Positions 35,532 through 43,124 of a stretch of 58,317 nucleotides of DNA are shown here, in pieces (positions within the stretch are counted from its first letter, which is position 1; each line of letters starts with the position of its first letter). The notes under the pieces were generated by a model. The model was not told where the DNA came from, made no database searches, and worked only from the letters and a program-made list of their open reading frames with translations. A program made the translations under genes and the position numbers. The DNA is from JBKBII01 sp046299415 (GTDB lineage Bacteria; Pseudomonadota; Gammaproteobacteria; Ectothiorhodospirales; Ectothiorhodospiraceae). The stretch spans positions 1 to 58,317 of the forward strand of contig JBKBII010000012.1 of the NCBI GenBank assembly GCA_046299415.1, written 5' to 3'.

Positions 35532-36932
35532 TCAACCGCGTACCGCAATATCCGCGTCGAGCCGTCCGACAGCCCAGTACAGCGTCAATAAGGCCTGTTG
35601 GCGCTCGAACTCGGCACTGACCAACTGCTCCGCCATTTCCTGGAACGAAGTTTCCGCCAATGACAAGTCATAAAACGTGCGCAGACCCTCACGGTAGCCA
35701 CCCTGCGCCAGACGCAGGTCCGTCGCAGCAGCCGTCAACGCCTGTTCCGCGAGCTCGATACGCGCCGTTGTCTCCCGCACAGCCAGCTGCGCCTCGTTCA
35801 AACGCGTCAACAAGGTTTGACGCGTTTCTCTCAATCTCTCGCGCTCTGCGGCAGCCAACGCACGCGCTTCTGCGGTCTGCGCCCGTCGCGCCCCTCCATC
35901 GGCCAAATCCCAACGCAGCTGCAAGCCCACCGAATAATTCGGCGCCGACCCGCCCCCGGACGCGAAGCGCTGCACCGTGTAGTTCGCCACTAGAGCCAAT
36001 GTCGGAAAACGCTCGGCCAAACGTGCACGCACCAACGCCTCACGCGATTCAGTCAAGGCTTCTTGGGCGGTGGCCGACGGATGATCAAGCAGTGCAGACT
36101 GATCCTCGAGACCATTCAGCCACTGGGCGGGTGTCTGCACCCGCGACGATGGATCGAGCTGAAAGTCGACGGGCCCATTGTCAAAGCCCAGAGCCTTACG
36201 CAACCACAGTCGATGATTCTCAAGATCGTTCTCGACACGCAACAACTCGACTCGCGCACGCGCCAAATCAGCCTCGGCCCGCGCCTGATCCCCCACCGTT
36301 ACCTGTCCCGCGCGCTCCAAGCGCTGCGCCAAATCGACGGCCTCCGTCTTGCGCGCGACGGCTTCCCGCCTGACACCGACCAGTCCCTCGAGGCGTAACA
36401 CCTCGAAATACATGATTCCCGCCTCGCGGACCTGTTCATTCGCTGCCGTCGCCCGTCGCGACGCAAAAGCGTCACGCTCACGACGCGCACCCGCCAACGT
36501 CTCGCTACGTTGCCCGAAATCAAGCAACACGTACTCGAGTGCAATACCCGCTGAGTAGCGGGTAAACCCGTCGAGATCGCGGTCGGGATTGCCGACTACG
36601 ATCGAGCCGATGGGATCCGGGAACTCCAAAACTGGCGACGCCGCCGCGGGCGTCACCACGTTGAGCGTCGTGCGATCCACCGCTCCGGTCACCGCCAGCG
36701 TCGGCCAGAACGGGGCCCGCGCTTGATCGACTCGCGCGATAGCGCCCTGCGCCTCGAATTCCGCCGCCAGCACCGCCGGATTCTGTGAAGCTGCCAAAGC
36801 CAGGGCCTGACGCAGATCAAGCGTCATCGGCATCGCCTGGTCATCGGCGCCCACAGCCGCCGAAGATAACCCCAGCCAACCGACCAGCATCACACCCGCG
36901 AGACGCCCAACCCATCGTTGCGATCGCTTCAA
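35532..36932 (-). CDS. TolC-family outer membrane efflux/export channel
   Basis: A 466-residue outer membrane factor. I chose the TTG at 36932 because AAGGAG lies six bases before it, and it gives a clean signal peptide (basic KRSQRWVGR, then LAGVMLVGWLGLSS, cleavage after AVGA). The ATG at 36962 would overlap that SD. The mature protein has two OEP repeats with long Ala/Leu/Arg/Glu helices. LDLRQALALAASQNPAVLAA opens the first, and a late DLSLAETSFQEMAEQLV helix belongs to the second. It heads the operon and precedes the adaptor gene. It should form the outer membrane tunnel of the tripartite exporter. Confidence 0.93.
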   Translation of the reverse strand: MKRSQRWVGRLAGVMLVGWLGLSSAAVGADDQAMPMTLDLRQALALAASQNPAVLAAEFEAQGAIARVDQARAPFWPTLAVTGAVDRTTLNVVTPAAASPVLEFPDPIGSIVVGNPDRDLDGFTRYSAGIALEYVLLDFGQRSETLAGARRERDAFASRRATAANEQVREAGIMYFEVLRLEGLVGVRREAVARKTEAVDLAQRLERAGQVTVGDQARAEADLARARVELLRVENDLENHRLWLRKALGFDNGPVDFQLDPSSRVQTPAQWLNGLEDQSALLDHPSATAQEALTESREALVRARLAERFPTLALVANYTVQRFASGGGSAPNYSVGLQLRWDLADGGARRAQTAEARALAAAERERLRETRQTLLTRLNEAQLAVRETTARIELAEQALTAAATDLRLAQGGYREGLRTFYDLSLAETSFQEMAEQLVSAEFERQQALLTLYWAVGRLDADIAVRG

Positions 36933-37250
36933 CGCCAGCTCCTTATATAAGCAGATTAACATCTTCCATTTCTTTTTAAGGCGATCCGTGTCGTGTCGCC
37001 CCTGACGTCAACCATCAATCAGAATCTTTACGCTGACAAAATACTCAAGCTAACTCTTTTCGATACTCCTCGTTATATCTATTTATTTAGTATTGCAACC
37101 GAACAACAAAGCCCCTCACACCAAAACACTAGTATTATTTAAACACTATCCAAATAGTCATCCACTTCGATACCGTCCGTTCGTCGGCATCAAGACCGGC
37201 CTGGCCCGTGAGGGTCAGTCACACAACGATCGAATTTCGAGGAGTCAAAC
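36933..37250. promoter_or_regulatory. AT-rich divergent promoter region between tolC and the first GG-leader peptide gene
   Basis: About 320 bases between divergent genes. From 37000 to 37165 the sequence is clearly richer in A/T than the surrounding coding DNA (runs such as GTTATATCTATTTATTTAG and CTAGTATTATTTAAACAC). This is where divergent promoters and a regulator site are expected. I could not fix a -35/-10 pair by eye. Confidence 0.5.
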
Positions 37251-37421
37251 ATGATTCGTGAGATCAACGTTACCGCAGCTTCTGAAATCAAAGGCGGCGC
37301 CGACATCACCGGTAACTTTGGCGCGCTGGGTTCCATCTTTCTGGATGCATCGCTGCCGGCACTCGGCGCACTGGCTGCACTGACCAATAGCCTGCTCACC
37401 GGCTTGTTCGGTAGCCTGTAA
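37251..37421 (+). CDS. Double-glycine leader peptide 1 (hydrophobic, bacteriocin-like)
   Basis: A 56-residue peptide. ATG 37251 has CGAGGAG at 37238-37244. The leader MIREINVTAASEIKGG has hydrophobic residues at -12 (Ile) and -4 (Ile) relative to the Gly15-Gly16 site, as in C39-processed leaders. The predicted 40-residue mature part starts ADITGNFGALGS. It has no Lys, Arg, Cys or His and two Asp, and ends LLTGLFGSL. Gly and Ala spaced three to four apart (GALG, LGALAAL, GLFG) suggest a membrane-inserting or self-associating helix. 44 of 56 residues match peptide 2 downstream. It is the probable cargo of the exporter and the C39 peptidase divergently encoded. Antibacterial, signalling or surface roles are all possible. 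Confidence 0.88.
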   Translation: MIREINVTAASEIKGGADITGNFGALGSIFLDASLPALGALAALTNSLLTGLFGSL

Positions 37422-37522
37422 GAGCTGCGATTCGCTAGGGATAAGTCGCTGGATCAGACCAACAACGCCAGAGGCCAACGCTAGCGAAGGATCCGCCATC
37501 ATCAATGGATAGCGGACAAAAG

Positions 37523-37557
37523 GAAGCCCGAAGTCGCGAGATTTCGGGCTTCATCAT
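37523..37557 (+). terminator. Terminator hairpin after GG-leader peptide 1
   Basis: A perfect 10-bp stem (GAAGCCCGAA 37523-37532 with TTCGGGCTTC 37543-37552) and a 10-nt loop, followed by a weak T-containing tail. It lies about 100 bases after the peptide stop, behind a second inverted repeat (TTCGCTAG near 37432 with CTAGCGAA near 37482). Confidence 0.75.
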
Positions 37558-37879
37558 CTTTACGAAATCGACAATAAAACCGTCATCATTCCCAACACCG
37601 GCACAGGCGGTAAATTGATGGGTCGGGTGCATTCAGAATGTCCGAATAATCTTATGATATCAACCAACCATACAAGCACCGAGAGACCGAGCCTCGGGAG
37701 ACAGAACACCAATCACATCGCTATTTAATAATATCCAAGATTGCAAAAACGCCAGTCACAACAAAGGCACTATTTCAGTCATCATAATACGATATGAATC
37801 TTTAAGACGCCCATCGGACGAACGACACTGCAGCTGTCGGAAAGCCCGACATTCTTTCCTTCCGCTACTGGAGCGTCTC

Positions 37880-38050
37880 ATGATCCACGAAATCAAATCC
37901 GTCGAAGCACAAGACATCAAGGGCGGCGCCGATGTCACTGTCAATCTCGGTGCCCTCGGGTCAATTTTTCTTGACGCATCCCTGCCCGCTCTTGGCGCCC
38001 TCGCAGCTCTTTTGAATGGTCTACTGACCGGCCTCTTTGGCAGCCTCTGA
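37880..38050 (+). CDS. Double-glycine leader peptide 2 (paralogue of peptide 1)
   Basis: A 56-residue peptide with TGGAG before ATG 37880. The leader is MIHEIKSVEAQDIKGG; the predicted mature part starts ADVTVNLGALGS and ends GLLTGLFGSL. Thirty-five of 40 mature residues equal peptide 1. In a 21-residue identical block (starting GALGSIFL) 17 codons differ from peptide 1 at synonymous positions only, so the protein sequence is under strong selection and this is an old duplication, not a recent copy. It has its own terminator and sits 458 bases after peptide 1. A two-peptide arrangement recalls class IIb-type or glycine-zipper two-peptide systems. Confidence 0.88.
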   Translation: MIHEIKSVEAQDIKGGADVTVNLGALGSIFLDASLPALGALAALLNGLLTGLFGSL

Positions 38051-38133
38051 GCGCTCGTAAGATCGGCCATCTTCATTCACCATGAAGATGAAGGTGGCCG
38101 TAGCGAAGCCTGAAACACCCATCCAAAACCTTC

Positions 38134-38166
38134 AATCCCCGCTCCTGGTCAGCGGGGATTTTTTTT
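38134..38166 (+). terminator. Terminator after GG-leader peptide 2
   Basis: A 10-bp perfect stem (AATCCCCGCT 38134-38143 with AGCGGGGATT 38151-38160), a 7-nt loop and eight T ending at 38166. Upstream, a second hairpin (CATCTTCAT 38068-38076 with ATGAAGATG 38082-38090) lies just after the stop codon and may stabilise the mRNA. Confidence 0.93.
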
Positions 38167-38343
38167 AATCGCATCATCTCAATCCCTGCATTCACAGAGA
38201 AAACAGGCTGTCGAGAAATAAACACCGAAAAAAACATTGTAGAGTTCAGAGTCCCGCCAAAAGAACGGGCGGCGATCGAATCCAGCGTGATCAATTCGTC
38301 GGCGAATCATCGCTCACAACACAAAAAATTACCGCACACATAA

Positions 38344-38374
38344 AAAAACTGCGTCCATCAAGGACGCAGTTTTT
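38344..38374 (-). terminator. Terminator after the Leu/Gly peptide gene (possibly bidirectional)
   Basis: A 13-bp perfect stem including the flanking A/T runs (38344-38356 with 38362-38374) has a 5-nt loop. On the minus strand it is followed by a seven-T run. It begins 33 bases after the stop of the 34-residue peptide gene, and could also stop transcripts arriving from the left. Confidence 0.92.
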
Positions 38375-38407
38375 CGTTGAGACTCTTCGACGACCCAAAC
38401 GATCGAA

Positions 38408-38512
38408 TCAAAGGCCACCCAGCAAACCGCCGAGAAGACCACCGAGGAGGCCATCGAGCAGCCCCGTCACCGAACCCAAAACCGTACCCAGCAAGCCATC
38501 CAGTAAACCCAT
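38408..38512 (-). CDS. 34-residue leucine/glycine-rich peptide
   Basis: ATG 38512 is preceded by AAAGGGTG about six bases upstream. The peptide begins MGLLDGLLGTVLGSVTG and ends with repeated LLGG units. It has 14 Leu and 12 Gly among 34 residues, two Asp, no basic residue and no GG-type leader. Glycines recur every three to four positions (2, 6, 9, 13, 17, 21, 24/25, 28/29, 32/33), as in glycine-zipper or membrane-active helices. The tail resembles the C-terminus of the two GG-leader peptides (GLLTGLFGSL). SD, terminator, and position opposite the peptide pair argue for a real gene; it is too short for usual gene callers. Role unknown (partner, immunity or unexported surface-active peptide are guesses). 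Confidence 0.75.
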   Translation of the reverse strand: MGLLDGLLGTVLGSVTGLLDGLLGGLLGGLLGGL

Positions 38513-38616
38513 CGTCTTTCACCCTTTAAAAATGTCGCACACAATCAGTGCGCATTCAGCTTACCCACTACGGGATCGACGTCTACTCCACTTTCCGACC
38601 ACTGCCAACCAAATAA

Positions 38617-38931
38617 TTAGAACAATGACTGGTCCGAAAGAAACGTGGGCTCAAGCAGAATGATTTCATTCAACAAAATGCGCTCGTCACAGATGACGCG
38701 TTCGCAACAGTCAAACCAAACTTCAAACCCATCTGGACCCGCGTTCACGTGATCAATGGCTGAAAAATCTAAAGCCCCGTAGCAATCGACTTGATCGATG
38801 CGGCTGACCGGGTGAAGGATGACACCAAAGGGCGCTTCCAAGAACCCGATAACGCGGCAACGGCACGCCGAATGAAGGCCATGACGTTTCCTGCGGTCCT
38901 CCGTGCTCACTTCGTCGGTCAGAAGGGTCAA
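38617..38931 (-). CDS. Uncharacterised protein between fliD and the Leu/Gly peptide gene
   Basis: An open frame of 104 codons from TTG 38931; a GTG at 38910 is an alternative. The C-terminal 70 residues (FGVILHPVSRIDQVDCYGAL, then a DGFEVWFDCCERVICDERIL segment, then EIILLEP) have a balanced composition and alternating hydrophobic pattern suggestive of a beta-rich domain, unlike the Arg/Ala shadows elsewhere. It precedes the 34-residue peptide gene on the same strand by about 100 bases. No family was recognised. It could be an accessory or immunity gene of the peptide locus, or a small flagellar-cluster gene. Confidence 0.45.
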   Translation of the reverse strand: MTLLTDEVSTEDRRKRHGLHSACRCRVIGFLEAPFGVILHPVSRIDQVDCYGALDFSAIDHVNAGPDGFEVWFDCCERVICDERILLNEIILLEPTFLSDQSLF

Positions 38932-39081
38932 GAGTCAGAAGCCGCTTGTCAGCCCTTCATCCAAGGCGGATACCTGGCAGAAAAAACTCGCATAAACCGT
39001 TTTGCGCAGACCTCACGCGACGGTCCCACCTCAAGCCAAACCTCACGCCCCGGATAGCGGAGGCCAGCCGGGAAGCCAACG

Positions 39082-40458
39082 TCAGCGCCTCTGTCGCGCA
39101 CCCGGTAGGTTCGCGAGTTGGGATGTCAGAAAGTTTGACGTCTGCTGTAGATCTCCGACGAGGGAATCCAGCGCCGTGAACTGCTTCACCAGACGCTGCT
39201 CGAAAATCTGGATGCGCTGATCAAGACGGCTTCGTTGATCAGCAACTCTGCGAATCGACTCATTCAATGAGGCGGTACGCGTATCTAAAAGGCCACCCGA
39301 CGCCGTCAAACTCGAGACCTGCTCTCGGGCACTCGCGCCAATTTCTCGCAACGCGCCGACAACGGCATCAGCACCCACCTGATCCACCACCGCATTGAAG
39401 CGACTTTCATCGAGGCGAAGGTTGCCATTGGCTTGGGGCACGATCCCCAACGCTGATAGCGACAACCCCGTCGCAGCCTGATCCTCCGGAGTCGCCGTCG
39501 CTCGTAACGCAACATTGATCTGCGAGCGCAAAATTCTCAGGGTCGAGTCGCCGGTCAGTAAAGACCCTTCACGTTTTTCCGCATCGAATTTCGAAAATTC
39601 ACGGGCCTGATCATTGAACGCATTGAACGCCGTAATGAACTCCGTCACGCGCTGACGCAAAGTGCTCCGATCCTCAGTGACCGAAACATTGACCGGATTG
39701 GTCGTGACGCCGCGCAATTCGAGCGACAACCCCTCGATCGTCCCCGCAAGATTGTTTGAAGCGCTCGTCACCGTAAGACCATTGATCACCGCAACGGCAT
39801 CTTGTGCCGAGCGCGTCTCGGTCAGGTTGGGCGCCGCAAGGCGAGACAGTCCAGCATTATCCAGATCATCACCATCAGCATCGCTGACCGACACAGTGAT
39901 CGTATTGGCGGAGCCGGTCTCAGCGCTGGTCAGCACCAACCGTGTACCCGTTCCGTCATTGATCAAGGATGCATTGACACCCAACGACCCGTTGCGGCTC
40001 TCGCTATTGATCCGATCACGAATCTCCCGCAGGCTCCCGCCACCGGACAAATCGAATGTCACCGACTCAGAGCCGCGCTCGATCGTCAGACTCCCAGAAC
40101 CCACCGAATCATCCGGATCAGAAAAAGCGGCCGTCGCCAAGCTCTGCGCGCGCGCCAACTGCTGAACCTCGATCTGAAACGTACCGTTGCTCGGTGTCCC
40201 ATTGACTGTAGCCCGCACCAAGGCCGCATCACTTGACGTCGCCGATTGTCGGAAGGACAAATTCGCGAGATTCGACAACGCCGTCGAGATTCCCGACACG
40301 TTCGAACGCAGGTTCCCGAAAGCCGAGATTTGCGCCTGAGCACGCAACTCTTTGCGGTCCAAACGCTGTACGGCAGGCGCTCGTTCGGAGTCGACAAGCC
40401 CTTTGACCAGACTCGACAAGTCTAGACCCGAACCGATTCCGATCGTCCCGATCGCCAT
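39082..40458 (-). CDS. fliD: Flagellar filament cap protein FliD
   Basis: A 458-residue hook-associated protein 2. The family start IGSGLDLSSLVKGLVDSERAP, the D0/D1 coiled segments, a central GTFQIEVQQLARAQS block, and the C-terminal helix (RLDQRIQIFEQRLVKQFTAL with SLVGDLQQTSNFLTSQL) are all present. FliD forms the cap at the filament tip that folds incoming flagellin outside the cell. ATG 40458 has GAGAGGGGTG before it. It follows flaG and flagellin on the same strand. fliS, usually next, is at 5.6 kb instead. Confidence 0.95.
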   Translation of the reverse strand: MAIGTIGIGSGLDLSSLVKGLVDSERAPAVQRLDRKELRAQAQISAFGNLRSNVSGISTALSNLANLSFRQSATSSDAALVRATVNGTPSNGTFQIEVQQLARAQSLATAAFSDPDDSVGSGSLTIERGSESVTFDLSGGGSLREIRDRINSESRNGSLGVNASLINDGTGTRLVLTSAETGSANTITVSVSDADGDDLDNAGLSRLAAPNLTETRSAQDAVAVINGLTVTSASNNLAGTIEGLSLELRGVTTNPVNVSVTEDRSTLRQRVTEFITAFNAFNDQAREFSKFDAEKREGSLLTGDSTLRILRSQINVALRATATPEDQAATGLSLSALGIVPQANGNLRLDESRFNAVVDQVGADAVVGALREIGASAREQVSSLTASGGLLDTRTASLNESIRRVADQRSRLDQRIQIFEQRLVKQFTALDSLVGDLQQTSNFLTSQLANLPGARQRR

Positions 40459-40713
40459 ATCACCACCCCTCTCGCAGATCTCTCGTGAGTTCAGTCCTCG
40501 GATTTAGCCCTCAAGAATCACTCACGACGTACGACGGCGGCCCGCTCGATACCCTGAGCGAATCGCTCAGCATTCGCGCCCTCGCGTTGAATCATCCGCG
40601 CAAACCCACACACGAACCAGCGATAACGCGTTCAGCCTGATAGCCACCCAAGTGAAACCCCAAACACCGCGTTTCTGCCGGCGACACTCACAATGGCACC
40701 CTCAAGAAGGGCA

Positions 40714-41226
40714 TCAAGCGCGCTCGCTGAATCCCGTGTCGTCTGCACGACCCTCGGACTGGATACGCTGCATAATGTTGATCGCCGTCTCCGGCGGGAT
40801 CTGGCGGATCACGGTCTTGCGCTCGGAATCAAAAACCGTGATGACTGTTCGCCCCGAGTTTTCATCGACTGAAAACTCCAACGACCGCCGACTCGATTGC
40901 AAAAACGAATTGATCGACTCGACCACCTTTTCAATCTCCAGCGACAACGGCTCATCGGCAAGCGTCGAACGGAGATCGGCCGTCTCGGAGGATTCCGGCA
41001 CGACCGACGTCGGCTCGATCGCCTGTTGCCGCACCTCCGCCTCATCACGAATCGCCGCCCGCCCTGCGCCGCCAAACGAAACTGGCGCAACCTCTCCGCG
41101 ATTCGCCGCCACCACCCCAGCCGATGAACCGAGGGATCCTGCCCCTGACGCGGCCGAAGATCCGACCGTTGCTGCGGGGGCCGCACCGGCTAGCGCGCGA
41201 GCACCCAAAACAGTGAGTTCATTCAT
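40714..41226 (-). CDS. flaG: FlaG family flagellar protein
   Basis: A 170-residue protein. ATG 41226 has GGAGG upstream. The N-terminal 95 residues are Ala/Gly/Ser-rich and probably disordered. The C-terminal 60 carry the FlaG domain (LEFSVDENSGRTVITVFDSE, then VIRQIPPETAINIMQRI). FlaG influences filament length in several polar flagellates. It lies between flagellin and fliD, the standard order in gammaproteobacteria with polar flagella. Confidence 0.9.
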   Translation of the reverse strand: MNELTVLGARALAGAAPAATVGSSAASGAGSLGSSAGVVAANRGEVAPVSFGGAGRAAIRDEAEVRQQAIEPTSVVPESSETADLRSTLADEPLSLEIEKVVESINSFLQSSRRSLEFSVDENSGRTVITVFDSERKTVIRQIPPETAINIMQRIQSEGRADDTGFSERA

Positions 41227-41438
41227 CTCTCGAACCTCCGGCGGTATCTGTCCTGATCCGACTCCACAGTTCGATACCGACATCATCTGCCTGATCGATC
41301 ATCCAACACCAAAAGGGCGACAGAGAAACGCTCTGCCGCCCCAGATCAGGCTGTATCCAGTCTCATGATCTGTGCCTCGTGCAGCGGGCCCAGCCTGATG
41401 CCAACCGCGTCAGACTGAGCCAACCACCGCCCTTGGCC

Positions 41439-42710
41439 TTACAGCAGCGCCAGAACATTCTGAGAACTAGCATTCGCCTGAGCCAGAACAGCAGTACCCG
41501 CCTGCTGAAGGATCTGCGCCCGAGTCAAGGCCGCGGTTTCCGCTGCAAAATCCGCATCCCGAATTCGCGAGCGAGCCGCCGAAAGGTTCTCGGAGTTCAC
41601 ACCCAGGTTCAGGATCGTATTCTCGAAGCGAACCTGGATGGCCCCCAGCTCAGCGCGCAACTCGTTGACCTGATTGAGCGCGCCATCAATGACGTCGAGC
41701 GCCTGGGTCGCATCGAACCGCGTAGTCACCTTGACGTCAGTCAGGTTCAACTGTTCCGACGCAGTCCCGTTGAACAGCTCCACATTGGTCAGGGTGTTGT
41801 CAACGAACTCAACCTCGCCGCCATCGACTTCAAAGCTCGCCTCGAACGCCCCACGGATCACGATACCCTGAGAGCCATCATTGTTGGTCACCAAAGCCGC
41901 CGACAGGTTGGCCTGCGCCAGCCGCGAAATCGCAATGGCATCGTCAGGATCTGCTGGATCGAGATTGCCGTTGCCGGCAATCTCATTCTGAATCGCCTGG
42001 TTGATCGCACGGACACCGTCCTGCAACGTCGTGACGTCAGTCATATCGACGGCGATGTCGATATTCAACGTCAAAGGATCGCCGGCGCTGTCGACCACCG
42101 ATGCCAGTTCGTTAAGGCTAATCGTGACGTCGGCGATTGATGAGATGGGTTCATTTCGGAGATTGAACGGCACCGCATTATCCGAGGTCGCCACCGAACG
42201 ACCCAAGCGATCGTTGCGCGAATCGACACCGCCCACACCAATGCTTTGGCCCTGGTTCGCACCGATCTGGAAGAACTGCGTCGCCAACGACCCGTCAAGG
42301 ATGTTGTTGCCATTGAACTGGGTGTTGGTCGCGATGCGTCCCGCTTCAGCAACCAGCTGATTGATTTCGTTCTGCAACGACTGACGGTCGGACGGCGAGT
42401 TCGTGTCGTTGGCCGCCTGCACGGCCAGGTCGCGGGCACGCTGCAAGTTTTCGCCAATCGTCGAAAGCGCACCTTCAGCGGTCTGTGCAAAGGACACGCC
42501 ATCGTTCGCGTTACGAATCGCCTGATTGATCCCTCGAATCTGGCTGCTGAAGCGCTCGGAGATCGCCAGGCCCGCGGCATCGTCCTTGGCCGAGTTGATC
42601 CGCAAGCCGGAGGACAGCCGCTCAAGCGCCTGCCCCAATTGTCCCGTGTTGTTGTTGAGGTTGCGCTGTGCATTCAACGACAGCACGTTGGTATTGATGA
42701 TCTGCGCCAT
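41439..42710 (-). CDS. fliC: Flagellin
   Basis: A 423-residue flagellin, the filament subunit exported by the flagellar type III apparatus. The conserved N-terminal D0/D1 (AQIINTNVLSLNAQRNLNN, then LERLSSGLRINSAKDDAAGL) and C-terminal D1/D0 (RIRDADFAAETAALTRAQIL, then ANASSQNVLALL) flank a variable middle. ATG 42710 has CAGGAG upstream; the upstream in-frame extension lacks an SD. A sigma-28-like promoter is proposed about 110 bases upstream. Confidence 0.96.
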   Translation of the reverse strand: MAQIINTNVLSLNAQRNLNNNTGQLGQALERLSSGLRINSAKDDAAGLAISERFSSQIRGINQAIRNANDGVSFAQTAEGALSTIGENLQRARDLAVQAANDTNSPSDRQSLQNEINQLVAEAGRIATNTQFNGNNILDGSLATQFFQIGANQGQSIGVGGVDSRNDRLGRSVATSDNAVPFNLRNEPISSIADVTISLNELASVVDSAGDPLTLNIDIAVDMTDVTTLQDGVRAINQAIQNEIAGNGNLDPADPDDAIAISRLAQANLSAALVTNNDGSQGIVIRGAFEASFEVDGGEVEFVDNTLTNVELFNGTASEQLNLTDVKVTTRFDATQALDVIDGALNQVNELRAELGAIQVRFENTILNLGVNSENLSAARSRIRDADFAAETAALTRAQILQQAGTAVLAQANASSQNVLALL

Positions 42711-42820
42711 GGTTTGCTCCTGTCTCGCGGTCGTCAACCAGTCGAAAGTCCGACCGATCGATGTCAAGAAATGATCAGAGGTCGACGCTCAGCGCCAATG
42801 ACGCCTCCGTCTTGATTGGA

Positions 42821-42847
42821 ATGACGACCAACCCGAAGCAATCTTTA
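42821..42847 (-). promoter_or_regulatory. Possible sigma-28 (FliA) promoter of the flagellin gene
   Basis: On the minus strand TAAA (42847-42844) is followed after 15 bases by GTCGTCAT (42828-42821). This resembles the FliA consensus TAAA-N15-GCCGATAA in spacing and in about half of the -10 positions. It lies 111 bases before the flagellin start. Confidence 0.4.
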
Positions 42848-43124
42848 GAAGTTTTTTCTTGCCCCTGTCATCGGAACCATATCGAGCACTGCAAGACGGC
42901 ATCCCGAGTCAACGCCATAGAGGTCGCTGAAGAAAACCGCGAGTCATGACCTCGGAACGCCGCGAACAAAAAAAGCCATCTGGCGAGGGCACGAGCACCG
43001 CACTGGCAGCGACGCGTCGGTGCGGTCATGCGATCAAGAAGCCCCAAGACCGAGCCCTTGATCGCGCACGCAACGCAACCGACCCACAAGCATAGATCGC
43101 GCAGATCACGAAACCCGAGAACGA
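42848..43124. other. Intergenic region between flagellin promoter and the YgfX-Nfu gene end
   Basis: About 280 bases. No supported gene is present; short open frames on either strand have no SD. No terminator with a clear T-run was found. Confidence 0.35.

Noticed and set aside
37245..37505. 86-codon minus-strand frame antisense to GG-leader peptide 1
   Set aside because: It has no SD, and the plus-strand peptide is supported by its paralogue and by synonymous codon differences.
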